From positions 1,736,001 to 1,800,000 of the forward strand of contig OZ243932.1 of NCBI GenBank assembly GCA_965214035.1: DNA of 64,000 bases. Reading direction: 5' to 3'. The number at the start of each line of letters is the position of its first letter. Position 1 is the first letter of the stretch. Shown in pieces: positions 15,599 through 25,027 of the stretch. The notes under the pieces are model-generated. The model was not told the origin of the DNA. It saw nothing but the letters and a program-made list of their open reading frames with translations, and made no database searches. This stretch comes from JAJDYQ01 sp965214035 (GTDB lineage: Bacteria > Pseudomonadota > Gammaproteobacteria > JAJDYQ01). The position numbers and the translations under genes were made by a program.

Positions 15599-17593
15599 CT
15601 ACTTGAACAGTTTCGACTTATCTACCAGATCAATATGCGCACGCTTGAAGCATGTCCACTGTCGGGTCTCTTTATCGTAGATAGAGTTCACGAAACACTT
15701 CCAGTTTTCCTCGTCAACAAAGTTCTTGTCCATGCGATAGTAGAAACCCGGATAACGAGATTCTTCACGAAATTGAATATGCTTCATGTGAGCCTCGGCT
15801 GTCAGAATACGGTGGTAATTTTCCCATGCGCGTAACAACTCATGCAGATCCTTGGCGCGCATTCTGGCAGCATCTTCCTTCAACATGGTCAACTTTTCTT
15901 CAGCCACGGCCATCATTTCAGCATTGGTAGTGTAATAAGTCGCAACGCCGGCAACATATTCGTCCATGATCTTTTGCAAACGAAACTGAAGCATCTTGGG
16001 CGTGATGTAGTTTGGATTGATGTCAATGGCGGTTGAGTAGTCCTTGAACTCCAGATAGGTCTTGACTGGCTGATAGATTTCAGCAACCAGATCTTCTACT
16101 GAGGTATCCAGCTCTGGAGTCCAGTCTTTATTGTCGATACAGTACTGAACCATCGCCTTGGCAGCGATACGGCCTTCGGCATGAGAACCGGAGGAGAACT
16201 TGTGGCCGGAAGCACCAACACCATCACCCGCAGTAAACAGACCGGTAATCGTTGTCATACTGCGGTAACCCCAGTTCCAGCCCTGTGGCAGATGATCCGG
16301 AATGCCATCCATGGTTTCTTCGGATGGTGCACCCAGATCGGTCGGCCCGGAAGCCCAGATACCACAACAACCAGAATGGGAACCCAACAGATATGGTTCA
16401 GTAGGCATCAGCTCCGAGTTTTTCTTCTCAGGTTCAACATTCTCGCCAACCCAGATGCCACACTGACCGACACACATGTCGAGAAAGTCTTCCCATGCCT
16501 CTGCCTCCAGATGCTTGACTTCACGGGGGGTCAACGTCTCACGCAGGTTGGCCAAAGCCGTTACGGTATCCATCCAGATAGGGCCGCGTCCTTCTTTCAT
16601 TTCCTTCAGCATCAGGTGGTTCCGCAGGCATGAAGACGGAACCGCAGCCTGACCGTAAGGCGGATAGTCATCCAGCATTTCCTTATTGCGTGTCATATAA
16701 ACTTCACCGTAAGCGTTGGTTGCCTGAGATTTGAACAGCAGAAACCAGGCGCCTACCGGGCCATAACCATCCTTGAAACGAGTCGGCACGAAACGGTTTT
16801 CCATCATGGTCAGCTCGGCACCGGCCTCAGCGGCCATGGCGTAAGTCGAACCTGCATTCCATACCGGATACCACGCCCGCCCGGTACCTTCGCCGACAGA
16901 ACGCGGACGAAAGATGTTTACACAACCACCGGCAGCCAGCAGGATCGCCTTGGCGGTATAAATAACCACCTTGTCTTCGCGAGTAGAGAATCCAACCGCC
17001 CCGGCAATGCGATTTTTATCATTTTTGTCATTGACCAGCTTGACGATAAAAATACGCTCCTGAATGCGCTCGGTGCCCAACGCCTTTTTCGCAGCCTCGG
17101 CAACGATCCATTTATAGGATTCACCGTTGATCATGATCTGCCACTTGCCAGAACGCACCGGCTTGCCGCCGTCCTTCAGAGGTGTCATGCCCTTTGATCC
17201 ATCAAAACGCTCACCGTTTTCGTCGGTTTTCCAGATCGGCAGGCCCCATTCTTCAAACAGGTGTACAGACTCGTCAACATGACGACCCAGGTCATAGACC
17301 AGATCGTCACGGGTAATACCCATTAGATCGTTGGAGACCATGCGGGCATAGTCCGCAGGGTCCTGCTCTGTACCGATGTACGTATTGATCGCGGACAGTC
17401 CCTGTGCAACCGCACCGGAACGATCCATGGCTGCCTTGTCAACCAGCCTTACAGACAGATCGTGACCGTCTTTTTTGGCCGCCTCGACCCAGCGCATGAT
17501 TTCAAAACCTGCACCACAGCAGGCCATACCACCGCCGATCAGCAGAATATCAACGCTTTCCTCGACGACTTCGGGGTTTCCAAATTCACCCAT
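15599..17593 (-). CDS. aprA: Adenylylsulfate (APS) reductase alpha subunit
   Basis: This 664-residue flavoprotein subunit of dissimilatory APS reductase acts, in sulfur oxidisers, in the direction sulfite + AMP to APS. The FAD-binding start is VDILLIGGGMACCGAGFEI, and other family stretches are DRSGAVAQGLSAINTY, FRPRSVGEGTGRAWYP and SGSHAEGRIAAKAMV. Length is normal. AGGAGAGAT lies just before the ATG, which supports the start. It is paired with aprB upstream (41-bp gap) and closed by a terminator. There is no signal peptide, so it is cytoplasmic, presumably bound to the membrane via AprM-like or Qmo-type partners. No Qmo genes are in the window. Confidence 0.97.
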   Translation of the reverse strand: MGEFGNPEVVEESVDILLIGGGMACCGAGFEIMRWVEAAKKDGHDLSVRLVDKAAMDRSGAVAQGLSAINTYIGTEQDPADYARMVSNDLMGITRDDLVYDLGRHVDESVHLFEEWGLPIWKTDENGERFDGSKGMTPLKDGGKPVRSGKWQIMINGESYKWIVAEAAKKALGTERIQERIFIVKLVNDKNDKNRIAGAVGFSTREDKVVIYTAKAILLAAGGCVNIFRPRSVGEGTGRAWYPVWNAGSTYAMAAEAGAELTMMENRFVPTRFKDGYGPVGAWFLLFKSQATNAYGEVYMTRNKEMLDDYPPYGQAAVPSSCLRNHLMLKEMKEGRGPIWMDTVTALANLRETLTPREVKHLEAEAWEDFLDMCVGQCGIWVGENVEPEKKNSELMPTEPYLLGSHSGCCGIWASGPTDLGAPSEETMDGIPDHLPQGWNWGYRSMTTITGLFTAGDGVGASGHKFSSGSHAEGRIAAKAMVQYCIDNKDWTPELDTSVEDLVAEIYQPVKTYLEFKDYSTAIDINPNYITPKMLQFRLQKIMDEYVAGVATYYTTNAEMMAVAEEKLTMLKEDAARMRAKDLHELLRAWENYHRILTAEAHMKHIQFREESRYPGFYYRMDKNFVDEENWKCFVNSIYDKETRQWTCFKRAHIDLVDKSKLFK

Positions 17594-17634
17594 CTTAATC
17601 TCTCCTATTGTTTGTACCTGAACAATAACAACAA

Positions 17635-18102
17635 TTACGTGCGCAGCAGCTCGCCCGGATCACCGGTACGATAGCCATTTTGCTCTACAAAGAAACCATT
17701 CCCGGTAATCTTCCCCATATCAGCCTCCGGCTTGCCCGCATAAGGGTCAATGGAGCCTTCCGGGGTAGTGCGAATCGGGAACTTGAAACGCTTCATGGTG
17801 CCGTTACGGAACTTGATGGTCCACATGATGGAGTCAGAGCCTCGCAGGGGCTGCACCGAACCGCCCAGAGGCACAATATCTGCATAATGGCGGGCTTCAA
17901 TGGCATTCTGGGGGCAGATCTTCACGCAGGAATAGCATTCCCAGCATTGCTCTGGCTCCTGATTGTAGGACTTCATCGCATGACCGGTCTCTGAACCATC
18001 CTTATCAAGTTTCATCAGGTCATGTGGGCAGATGTACATGCAAGCAGTTTTATCTTGGCCCTTGCAGCCATCACACTTTTCGGTGCGTACAAAAGTAGGC
18101 AT
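17635..18102 (-). CDS. aprB: Adenylylsulfate (APS) reductase beta subunit
   Basis: This 155-residue ferredoxin-like subunit carries two [4Fe-4S] clusters that feed electrons between AprA's FAD and the acceptor. The clusters are held by CDGCKGQDKTACMYICPHDL (about 10-29) and CWECYSCVKICPQNAIEA (about 53-70). The tail, rich in Gly and charged residues (about 110-155), is typical and wraps AprA. It is the first gene of the aprBA operon. About 250 bases separate it from the next gene upstream, which must contain the promoter, but no convincing boxes were identified. Cytoplasmic. Confidence 0.97.
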   Translation of the reverse strand: MPTFVRTEKCDGCKGQDKTACMYICPHDLMKLDKDGSETGHAMKSYNQEPEQCWECYSCVKICPQNAIEARHYADIVPLGGSVQPLRGSDSIMWTIKFRNGTMKRFKFPIRTTPEGSIDPYAGKPEADMGKITGNGFFVEQNGYRTGDPGELLRT

Positions 18103-18355
18103 GATTTACTCCGTTAGTTAACTGTCAGTAAAAGGTTTTTTACACGAAAGGACTGTCTGGCGAGCACAATTGACAAAATACTTGCTGCAAAACAAATACT
18201 TACAGCTGGTTTCCGACAAAAGCAACGCACCGCCTCCTTATTGGTGCAGCCCACACCATAGCCCCACGGGGCCTAAAAGCAATTCAGAATTATCATATCA
18301 AGCATAAGAAACCCTTATGCAGGCGGCCCTGTGGTCCTCGGTTATTCCTGTGAGC

Positions 18356-18586
18356 TCATCGAAGCTGCTCCACTTCCTGGGGCGATATTGTGAGCATCAG
18401 GCCGAGCGATATCAGCAGTATAATAAACGGGATAGTGACCTTGCTCCAGTGCAGAATGCCGTAAAGTAACATAGCCGGGAGAAATAAAATCATGACCACC
18501 CCCCATACAATCTGCTCCGACTTGAACGCCGTAACGATTATCCAGATCCATGCGACTAAGAATAAAATTGCAGATAAAACAAGCAT
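18356..18586 (-). CDS. Small hypothetical membrane protein
   Basis: This 76-residue protein begins MLVLSAILFLVAWIWIIVTAF and is almost entirely hydrophobic, with two or three helices (about 2-21, 27-46, 50-67) and a short charged tail (QEVEQLR). The ATG at 18586 is supported by AAGGAGGAAG about ten bases upstream. It sits between aprB and the crp-type regulator, same strand as both. I do not recognise it. The overlapping ORF from 18703 is only an unsupported upstream extension. Confidence 0.65.
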   Translation of the reverse strand: MLVLSAILFLVAWIWIIVTAFKSEQIVWGVVMILFLPAMLLYGILHWSKVTIPFIILLISLGLMLTISPQEVEQLR

Positions 18587-18671
18587 TTGAACTTCCTCCT
18601 TCAGTAATACGTTAGATAAATAGTGAATACAACATCTCGGCAGGCCGCGACATATCCTGTTGATTTGCGAA

Positions 18672-19319
18672 TTATAATGTCGTTCGCCCTCCATGCACAA
18701 CAATCGTCTTGCCCTTCGCTGAAATCAGGCCCTGTTCTTCCAGCTCTTTCAAAACGCGACCCGCCATCTCACGGGAACAACCCACGATGTTGCTGATCTC
18801 AAGGCGGGTAATTTTGATCTGCATACCATCCGGATGCGTCATCGCATCGGGTTCCTGACTAAGGTCCAGCAATGTACGCGCAACACGACCTGCCACATCC
18901 AGAAACGCCAAATCGACAAACTTGCGGGAGGTCTTGCGCAGGCGAGCCGCTATCTGTCCAACCAGCGCAAAGAGCACCTCAGCATCGTCCTTGGCAATCT
19001 GGCGAAATCGGTTATAGCTGATCTCGGCCAGCTCGCACTTCTCTCTGGTTCGGACACATGCACTACGCTGCTCCTTCTCATCGAACAGGCCCATTTCCCC
19101 AAAGAAATCACCCCGGCTCAGGTAGGCCAGAACAATTCTCTGACCATCCGGATATTCGATTAGTACGGTTACAGAACCGGAAATAATGTAATAGAGCACA
19201 TCCGGCTTCTGCCCCGCCTCAATAATTGTTGCATTCTTGGGATAAAGGTGCTTGCGGCAGTGCGCAAGAAATCGGGACAAATAGCCTCCCCGACCTTGCA
19301 CTGGCAGCTTTTGTTTCAT
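18672..19319 (-). CDS. crp: Crp/Vfr-type cAMP receptor transcription factor
   Basis: This 215-residue regulator is very close to E. coli CRP and Pseudomonas Vfr over its whole length. The cyclic-nucleotide pocket reads SRGDFFGEMGLFDEKEQRSA (about 70-90), matching the GE..LF....RSA phosphate-binding cassette. The hinge and DNA-binding domain read DAMTHPDGMQIKITRLEI followed by NIVGCSREMAGRVLKELEEQ (helix-turn-helix, about 168-190). The ATG at 19319 follows GAGGAATC. It is divergent from the osmC-family gene, as crp is from yhfA in E. coli, which supports orthology. cAMP binding is likely but was not tested residue by residue. Confidence 0.9.
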   Translation of the reverse strand: MKQKLPVQGRGGYLSRFLAHCRKHLYPKNATIIEAGQKPDVLYYIISGSVTVLIEYPDGQRIVLAYLSRGDFFGEMGLFDEKEQRSACVRTREKCELAEISYNRFRQIAKDDAEVLFALVGQIAARLRKTSRKFVDLAFLDVAGRVARTLLDLSQEPDAMTHPDGMQIKITRLEISNIVGCSREMAGRVLKELEEQGLISAKGKTIVVHGGRTTL

Positions 19320-19447
19320 TATAGATTCCTCGATATGTTCTTCAGGCATATCCAGACAATCTTTCTGGCAGCCATGAACAAACGTGAAATTATGATTATG
19401 CTACCCTTTTGGTTTCAGTTCCAACACTTAAATGAAACAGGGATACC

Positions 19448-19894
19448 ATGAAAGCACAGATAAAATGGCGTGAAGCAGGCAGCTTTACCGGGCAAACCGG
19501 CAGCGGACATGTGATCGCCATGGACGGACCGGCCGAATCCGGCGGTCGTAATCTGGGCCCCCGCCCCATGGAGATGCTGTTACTCGGTCTGGGCGGCTGC
19601 ACTGCATTTGATGTGGTTCGAATGCTGCAAAAAGCCCGCCAGAAGGTGCTCGACTGCACTGTAGATATTGATGCAGAACGCACGGACGAAATACCGCGGG
19701 TCTATACCAGAATTCATATTCATTTCCGCGTCTATGGTCTGGAGCTTTCTAAAAAGCATGTTTCCCGCTGCATCAGCATGTCAGCAAACAGGTACTGCTC
19801 TGCGTCCGTCATGCTGGGCAAAACGGCTGAAATCACCCACGATTATGAAATACTCGAAGGCCCTGCTCTGAAGCAAGGCATGCTCCCCGAATAA
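19448..19894 (+). CDS. yhfA: OsmC-family protein (YhfA-like)
   Basis: This 148-residue protein of the OsmC/Ohr fold opens MKAQIKWREAGSFTGQTGSG. LLLGLGGCTAFDVVRMLQKA has the family's first reactive cysteine region, and SANRYCSASVMLGKTAEIT has the second. The group detoxifies peroxides or is of unknown role. YhfA itself is uncharacterised, so the specific function is open. It is divergent from the crp-type gene, the same neighbourhood as in enterobacteria. Its stop overlaps the bioA start by one base (TAATG), suggesting co-transcription. Confidence 0.85.
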   Translation: MKAQIKWREAGSFTGQTGSGHVIAMDGPAESGGRNLGPRPMEMLLLGLGGCTAFDVVRMLQKARQKVLDCTVDIDAERTDEIPRVYTRIHIHFRVYGLELSKKHVSRCISMSANRYCSASVMLGKTAEITHDYEILEGPALKQGMLPE

Positions 19895-21189
19895 TGATGG
19901 CCAGCCGCATGACCCCGGAGACAATACAGGATTTTGATAGAAAGCATTTATGGCATCCATATGCGGCACTGGACAGCGACGATCCCGTCTTTGCTGTTGA
20001 GTCTGCCGAGGGCTGCCGGCTAAAGCTGAAAGATGGTCGCCAACTGGTTGATGGTATGGCCTCCTGGTGGAGCGTCATACATGGATACAGCCACCCGGCC
20101 CTGAATGAAGCCATCAAAGATCAGGTTGACCGGATATCACACGTCATGTTCGGCGGCTTGACACATGAACCTGCGGTACGGCTCGGTCAGACACTGGTTG
20201 ACATAACACCTCAATCATTACGCTCTATTTTTTATGTTGACTCAGGTTCGGTGGCAGTGGAGGCTGCGCTGAAGATGGCTGTACAGTACCATCGGGCGAA
20301 AGGCCATGTAAAAAAAACGAAGTTTCTGACGGTTCTTGGTGGTTACCATGGCGATACCTGTGGGGCCATGTCTGTCAGCGACCCGGAAAACGGTATGCAT
20401 TCCATGTTTCAAGGCATTCTCAACCGGAATATCCGTGCGCCACGCCCGAAATGCCGATTCCATGAAGACTGGGATCGGCTCGACTTTGAAGTCATGGAAA
20501 ATCTGGTGGAAGCGCATGAACATGAAGTCGCCGCTGTCATTATTGAACCCATCGCACAGGGAGCTGGAGGCATGTGGTTTTACCATCCAGAATACCTGCG
20601 GTGTCTGCGCCGGATATGTGACAGACATGGCCTGCTGCTGATCTTCGATGAAGTTGCAACCGGCTTTGGTCGAACCGGCAAATTTTTTGCAATGCAGCAT
20701 GCAGGCGTCGTACCGGACATTCTCTGTCTCGGAAAAGCACTGACCGGCGGCATGATGAGTATGGCCGCCGTCATGACAACAGGGGAGGTCGCCCAGGCGA
20801 TCCATGAATCTCCGGCAGGTGTATTCATGCACGGCCCTACTTTTATGGCCAACCCTCTGGCCTGTGCTGTGGCCGATGTCAGTATTAACCTGCTTCTGCA
20901 AAGCAACTGGCAACAACGGGTTCGTACTATCGAAAAAACCATGCGTATCGGGCTTGAACCCGCTCGCCAGTCACCGGCCGTACTTGATGTGCGTGTGCTG
21001 GGTGCCATTGGCGTTATAGAAACCCATAATCCGGTTGATCAGGCCGGGCTTTGCCGGATGTTTGTCGAACGCGGGGTCTGGATAAGACCTTTCAACCGAT
21101 TTATCTATATCATGCCGCCCTATATCATCGAGGAGGAAGACCTTAACAGGCTGTGCCATGCCATGGTTGAGTCTGTGGAACGTTGCTAG
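19894..21189 (+). CDS. bioA: Adenosylmethionine-8-amino-7-oxononanoate aminotransferase
   Basis: This 431-residue PLP aminotransferase makes 7,8-diaminopelargonate for biotin synthesis, with SAM as amino donor. Family features include DRKHLWHPYAAL, MASWWSVIHGYSHPALNEAI (substrate pocket), GGYHGDTCGAMSVSD, LIFDEVATGFGRTGKFF, and the PLP-lysine motif LGKALTGGMMSMAAV. Length is normal. The start ATG shares one base with the osmC-family stop codon. No other bio genes are in the window. Confidence 0.95.
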   Translation: MMASRMTPETIQDFDRKHLWHPYAALDSDDPVFAVESAEGCRLKLKDGRQLVDGMASWWSVIHGYSHPALNEAIKDQVDRISHVMFGGLTHEPAVRLGQTLVDITPQSLRSIFYVDSGSVAVEAALKMAVQYHRAKGHVKKTKFLTVLGGYHGDTCGAMSVSDPENGMHSMFQGILNRNIRAPRPKCRFHEDWDRLDFEVMENLVEAHEHEVAAVIIEPIAQGAGGMWFYHPEYLRCLRRICDRHGLLLIFDEVATGFGRTGKFFAMQHAGVVPDILCLGKALTGGMMSMAAVMTTGEVAQAIHESPAGVFMHGPTFMANPLACAVADVSINLLLQSNWQQRVRTIEKTMRIGLEPARQSPAVLDVRVLGAIGVIETHNPVDQAGLCRMFVERGVWIRPFNRFIYIMPPYIIEEEDLNRLCHAMVESVERC

Positions 21190-21219
21190 CTCCCCGCTGA
21201 TGATCTGCCTCCCTGCCAA

Positions 21220-22263
21220 CTATTGCCGGAACATCACCAAGTGCTCTGCATCAATACCAACCCTGACTTTCTGACCGGCGTTAATATCGAGATGGCTGGG
21301 CATCAGTGACAGCAGCTCATCACCATGTGGCGTGCGCAGTGTGTACATGATCTGCGCTCCCCTGAAGTGCCGATCTGTAATCAGGCAATCCACCCCACCT
21401 TCAACATCCAGCAGCACATCATCGGGCCTTAACAATACATCCACTCTGGTATCTTTCGGCCATGCGTAAGCACAATTACCCTTTAACAGCCCCAGAGAAG
21501 TATTAACCGACTCAGGGCCTGCCAAAACACCTTCAATCAAGCGTCCCTGGCCAATAAAGTCCGCAACGAAACGATTGCATGGTTCATGGTACAGGTTATA
21601 CGGCAGATCCCATTGCATGATACAACCGTTGTGCATTACACCAACATGCTCACCGATGATGAACGCCTCTCCCTGATCGTGCGTCACAAACAGGGTCGTG
21701 GTTTGTCTTTGGCGCAGAACTTCACGAATGTCGAGAACCAGCCTTTCACGCAGGTCAACATCGAGATTTGAAAAAGGCTCATCCATCAAAATTAACGGGG
21801 GATGTGGGACGAGCGCCCTGGCAACCGCCACACGCTGCTGCTGCCCTCCGGATAACTCATGCGGGTAACGATCCAGATAATCCTCCAGACCAACCAGCTC
21901 CAGCATTTCTTCGGCAATCCTGCGCTTTTCTGTTTTGCCCGACTTATGCAACCCGAAGCTGACATTATCTGCTACCGATAAATGCGGGAAAAGGGCATAG
22001 TCCTGAAACACCATGCCAATACCACGTTGCTCAGGAGGCACGGTCATTCCTCTGGAAGATATGACCTGGCCGTCCAGAATAATCTCGCCGGCCTGAATTG
22101 GCTCGAAGCCGGCTATTGCCCGCAGCACGGTTGTCTTGCCGCAGCCACTGGGACCCAATAAACAATTCAGCGTGGCATCACTGAAATCAAGCGAAAAATT
22201 ATCAACGATAGTTTCCCGGTCGTAACTGCATCGAATGTTTTTAATTTCCAGCGTACCCGCCAT
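21220..22263 (-). CDS. fbpC: Iron(III) ABC transporter ATP-binding protein
   Basis: This 347-residue ATPase has Walker A GPSGCGKTT, the ABC signature LSGGQQQRVAVARAL, Walker B LILMDEPFSNLD and the switch histidine in FVTHDQGEA. A C-terminal TOBE-like domain (about 270-345) follows, as in FbpC/PotA-type importers. I start it at 22263, where GGAGATG precedes the ATG by about eight bases. The upstream extension to 22368 overlaps the permease gene. It completes the fbpA-fbpB-fbpC operon, which by its substrate-binding protein and Fur box imports ferric iron. Confidence 0.92.
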   Translation of the reverse strand: MAGTLEIKNIRCSYDRETIVDNFSLDFSDATLNCLLGPSGCGKTTVLRAIAGFEPIQAGEIILDGQVISSRGMTVPPEQRGIGMVFQDYALFPHLSVADNVSFGLHKSGKTEKRRIAEEMLELVGLEDYLDRYPHELSGGQQQRVAVARALVPHPPLILMDEPFSNLDVDLRERLVLDIREVLRQRQTTTLFVTHDQGEAFIIGEHVGVMHNGCIMQWDLPYNLYHEPCNRFVADFIGQGRLIEGVLAGPESVNTSLGLLKGNCAYAWPKDTRVDVLLRPDDVLLDVEGGVDCLITDRHFRGAQIMYTLRTPHGDELLSLMPSHLDINAGQKVRVGIDAEHLVMFRQ

Positions 22264-22277
22264 GATCCATCTCCGGT

Positions 22278-23894
22278 TTAATACCTCGCGGAACGTTTGA
22301 CCAGTATGATGACAGGCACCAGACCGACAAGGATAAGAGTAATCGCCGGCAGGGCAGCACGTTCCCATTGCCCTTCGGATGTCATCTCATGGATACGCAC
22401 TGCAAGCGTATCCCACCCGAATGGGCGCAGTAACATGGTAGCAGGCATTTCCTTCATGACATCCACCAATACCAGTAAACCCGCTGTCAACAAACCGGGC
22501 CTGAGCAGTGGCATATAAACCCGCAACATGGTGGTCATCGCGGATGCCCCAAGTCCGTGCGCCGCCTCGGCCAGACTGGTGCGTATGCGTCCGAGACCAC
22601 TGTCTATTGGCCCATAAGCCACGGCAAGGAAGCGCACCACATAGGCAATAACCAGAGCAAACACACTGCCGGTCAATATCTGCCCCGAAATTTCCAGCCC
22701 GGCAAGAGCCGCCAGAGTATTTATAAAATTATCAATACTGGTAAAAGCCAGCATGATGCCGACCGCAAGCACCGACCCGGGCAGGGCGTAACCCAGAGTG
22801 GCGATATTCACCGCACTTTTGATTGTCAGATCAGCTCGATAGCGGCGGGCGAAGGCCAGTACCATGGCACTGATAACGGTTAACGTAGCGGCCATACCCC
22901 CCAGTACGAGGGTATGCCACAACAGCCCCCAGTATCGACTGTTCAGATCCTCTGCCATGACCTCCCACGCCCAAAGGCCCAGTTGCAGCACAGGAACAAT
23001 AAAGGCAATCACCAGCACCAGTCCTGCCACCATGACAGCCCCCCACTTTCTCCAGCCATTGAGACGATAACGAAAAATACGATTGCTTCGTCCTGTCTCA
23101 TGGTATCTGGCGCGACCACGCAACTGCCTCTCGGTCGTCAGCGCAATCAAAACGAACACCAGAAGGAAAGAAGCCAGTTGCGAAGCTGCCTGCAGATTGA
23201 ACAGACCAAACCATGCCTTATAGATTGCGGTGGTAAAGGTATCGTAATTAAAGACCGCAACCGTACCGAAATCGGCCAGCGTCTCCATCAAGGCCAGAGA
23301 CAAGCCGGCCACAATAGCGGGACGTGCTGTCGGAATACTGACACGAAAAAAGGCACCCCAGGCCGACAAACCCAGGGAACGGGCCGTCTCAATCAGGCTG
23401 TTACCCTGGGTCAGAAAAGATGAACGCGCCAGCATGTAAACATAAGGGTACAGCACCAGTGACATGGCAGTAACAACACCACCCGTTGATCGCACTTCCG
23501 GGAACCAGTAACCATCATGTCCCAACATACTTCGCAGAGTGCTCTGCACAGGACCGGCAAAATCCATTGTGCCCAATGCAACAAAGGCCATAACATAAGC
23601 AGGCACCGCCAGCGGCAACATCAATAACCAGTCAAACAGCCTGCAACCCGGAAACTCACACATCACCGTCAACCAGGCAAGACCAACGCCCAGTATGGTG
23701 ACCAGCACACCAACGCCGAGCAACAGCCAGACCGTATTGATCAGCAGATCGGCCAACACCGTCTCTGCCAGATGCTGCCATACCGTATTACCGGTCTGCA
23801 TCCAACCAGAGAAAACCACCAGCAATGGAAAAACCACGATCATGGCGAGCATGATCGTGGCTATCTTCCAGACCGAAATTTTTATACGTGACAT
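22278..23894 (-). CDS. fbpB: Iron(III) ABC transporter permease (fused two-domain type)
   Basis: This 538-residue inner-membrane permease has about twelve helices and two copies of the permease core. The EAA-type loops that contact the ATPase are ETARSLGLSAWGAFFRVSIP in the first half and EAAHGLGASAMTTMLRVYMP in the second. The doubled architecture is normal for FbpB/AfuB-type ferric iron importers. It lies 95 bp downstream of fbpA and just ahead of fbpC, same strand. Confidence 0.93.
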   Translation of the reverse strand: MSRIKISVWKIATIMLAMIVVFPLLVVFSGWMQTGNTVWQHLAETVLADLLINTVWLLLGVGVLVTILGVGLAWLTVMCEFPGCRLFDWLLMLPLAVPAYVMAFVALGTMDFAGPVQSTLRSMLGHDGYWFPEVRSTGGVVTAMSLVLYPYVYMLARSSFLTQGNSLIETARSLGLSAWGAFFRVSIPTARPAIVAGLSLALMETLADFGTVAVFNYDTFTTAIYKAWFGLFNLQAASQLASFLLVFVLIALTTERQLRGRARYHETGRSNRIFRYRLNGWRKWGAVMVAGLVLVIAFIVPVLQLGLWAWEVMAEDLNSRYWGLLWHTLVLGGMAATLTVISAMVLAFARRYRADLTIKSAVNIATLGYALPGSVLAVGIMLAFTSIDNFINTLAALAGLEISGQILTGSVFALVIAYVVRFLAVAYGPIDSGLGRIRTSLAEAAHGLGASAMTTMLRVYMPLLRPGLLTAGLLVLVDVMKEMPATMLLRPFGWDTLAVRIHEMTSEGQWERAALPAITLILVGLVPVIILVKRSARY

Positions 23895-23989
23895 CCCGAA
23901 CGGATTGGCCGGTGAAAAGTCCGGCTTTCATCGGTCCCCATTGTAACAACCTTTAACAAAGATTCCTGATCGGAGCCGGACAACAACCA

Positions 23990-25015
23990 CTACTTATAGC
24001 CCGCCCGGTCCATCAACATCACTGAATCAGCCTGCAATTCACCAGCCTTCGAGACATTCAACCGATCCTGCCTGAAGTCACCCCAGGCCATTACAGCAGC
24101 ATCGGGAGCCACATCGGGGTTGGCCGGATATTCCAGATTCAGGCCGGCAAACATCCCCTGCGCCTCACTGCCGGACAACCATTCGATCAGTTTAATCGCC
24201 TCGTCACGGTGACGGGCATATCGGGTCACCCCTGCACCAGAGATATTAACGTGTACACCACGATCACTCTGGTTTGGCCAGAACAACGCCAGCTGGGCAT
24301 CGGGGGATTTCTTCATCAGGCGACCATAGTAATAGGTATTCACAATGCCGACATCACACTGGCCTGCGGCAATCGCCTCCATGGTCCTGGTGTCATTTGA
24401 AAATGGTGCCGTCGCCAGATTGTCAACCCAGCCCCTGACAATCTCTTCAGTTCTGGCCTCGCCATGCCGGGCGATCATCATGGCAACCAGCGACTGGTTA
24501 TAGACCTTTTTGGAAGTGCGCAAACACAGCCGGCCTTTCCACTTCGGTTCTGCAAGCCCTTCATAGGTTGTCAACTCACCAGACTTGACACGGTCAGGTG
24601 CATAAACAATGGTACGCGCACGCACCGACAGGCCAAACCAGTGACCATCGGCATCGCGCAGATAGGCCGGAATATTTTTCTCCAGCACATCCGACTTTAC
24701 CGGGGCCAATACACCTTTCTCGGCCGCCTGCCACAGATTGCCCGCATCGACAGTAATCAACATATCCGCCGGTGAGTTCTCACCTTCAGCATGCAAACGC
24801 TCCAGCAGGGGTGCCGCCTTATCCGTAATATATTGGATATCGACACCGGTTTTTTCGCTATAGGCGTCAAACAGAGGCTTAATCAGATGTTCCTTGCGCG
24901 CCGAATAAACCACCAGCTCGTCTGCAGCCGTCACAGCAAATGATGCCACGGAAAGCATGACACCGGATAACAGCGTGGCAAGCACTTTAAGTGCCTGATA
25001 ATTTTCTACTTTCAT
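23990..25015 (-). CDS. fbpA: Periplasmic iron(III)-binding protein of ABC importer
   Basis: This protein of about 341 residues has a Sec signal peptide (ALKVLATLLSGVMLSVASFA, cleavage likely near VTAA-DE). The mature part opens LVVYSARKEHLIKPLF, typical of the FbpA/FutA family. NTYYYGRLM carries the adjacent tyrosines that bind Fe3+ in transferrin-like fashion. The ATG at 25015 was chosen over an upstream start at 25027, as it gives a normal signal peptide. A Fur operator lies about 115 bp upstream, so the operon should be induced by iron shortage. It heads fbpABC. Confidence 0.93.
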   Translation of the reverse strand: MKVENYQALKVLATLLSGVMLSVASFAVTAADELVVYSARKEHLIKPLFDAYSEKTGVDIQYITDKAAPLLERLHAEGENSPADMLITVDAGNLWQAAEKGVLAPVKSDVLEKNIPAYLRDADGHWFGLSVRARTIVYAPDRVKSGELTTYEGLAEPKWKGRLCLRTSKKVYNQSLVAMMIARHGEARTEEIVRGWVDNLATAPFSNDTRTMEAIAAGQCDVGIVNTYYYGRLMKKSPDAQLALFWPNQSDRGVHVNISGAGVTRYARHRDEAIKLIEWLSGSEAQGMFAGLNLEYPANPDVAPDAAVMAWGDFRQDRLNVSKAGELQADSVMLMDRAGYK

Positions 25016-25027
25016 CACCAACTCCAT

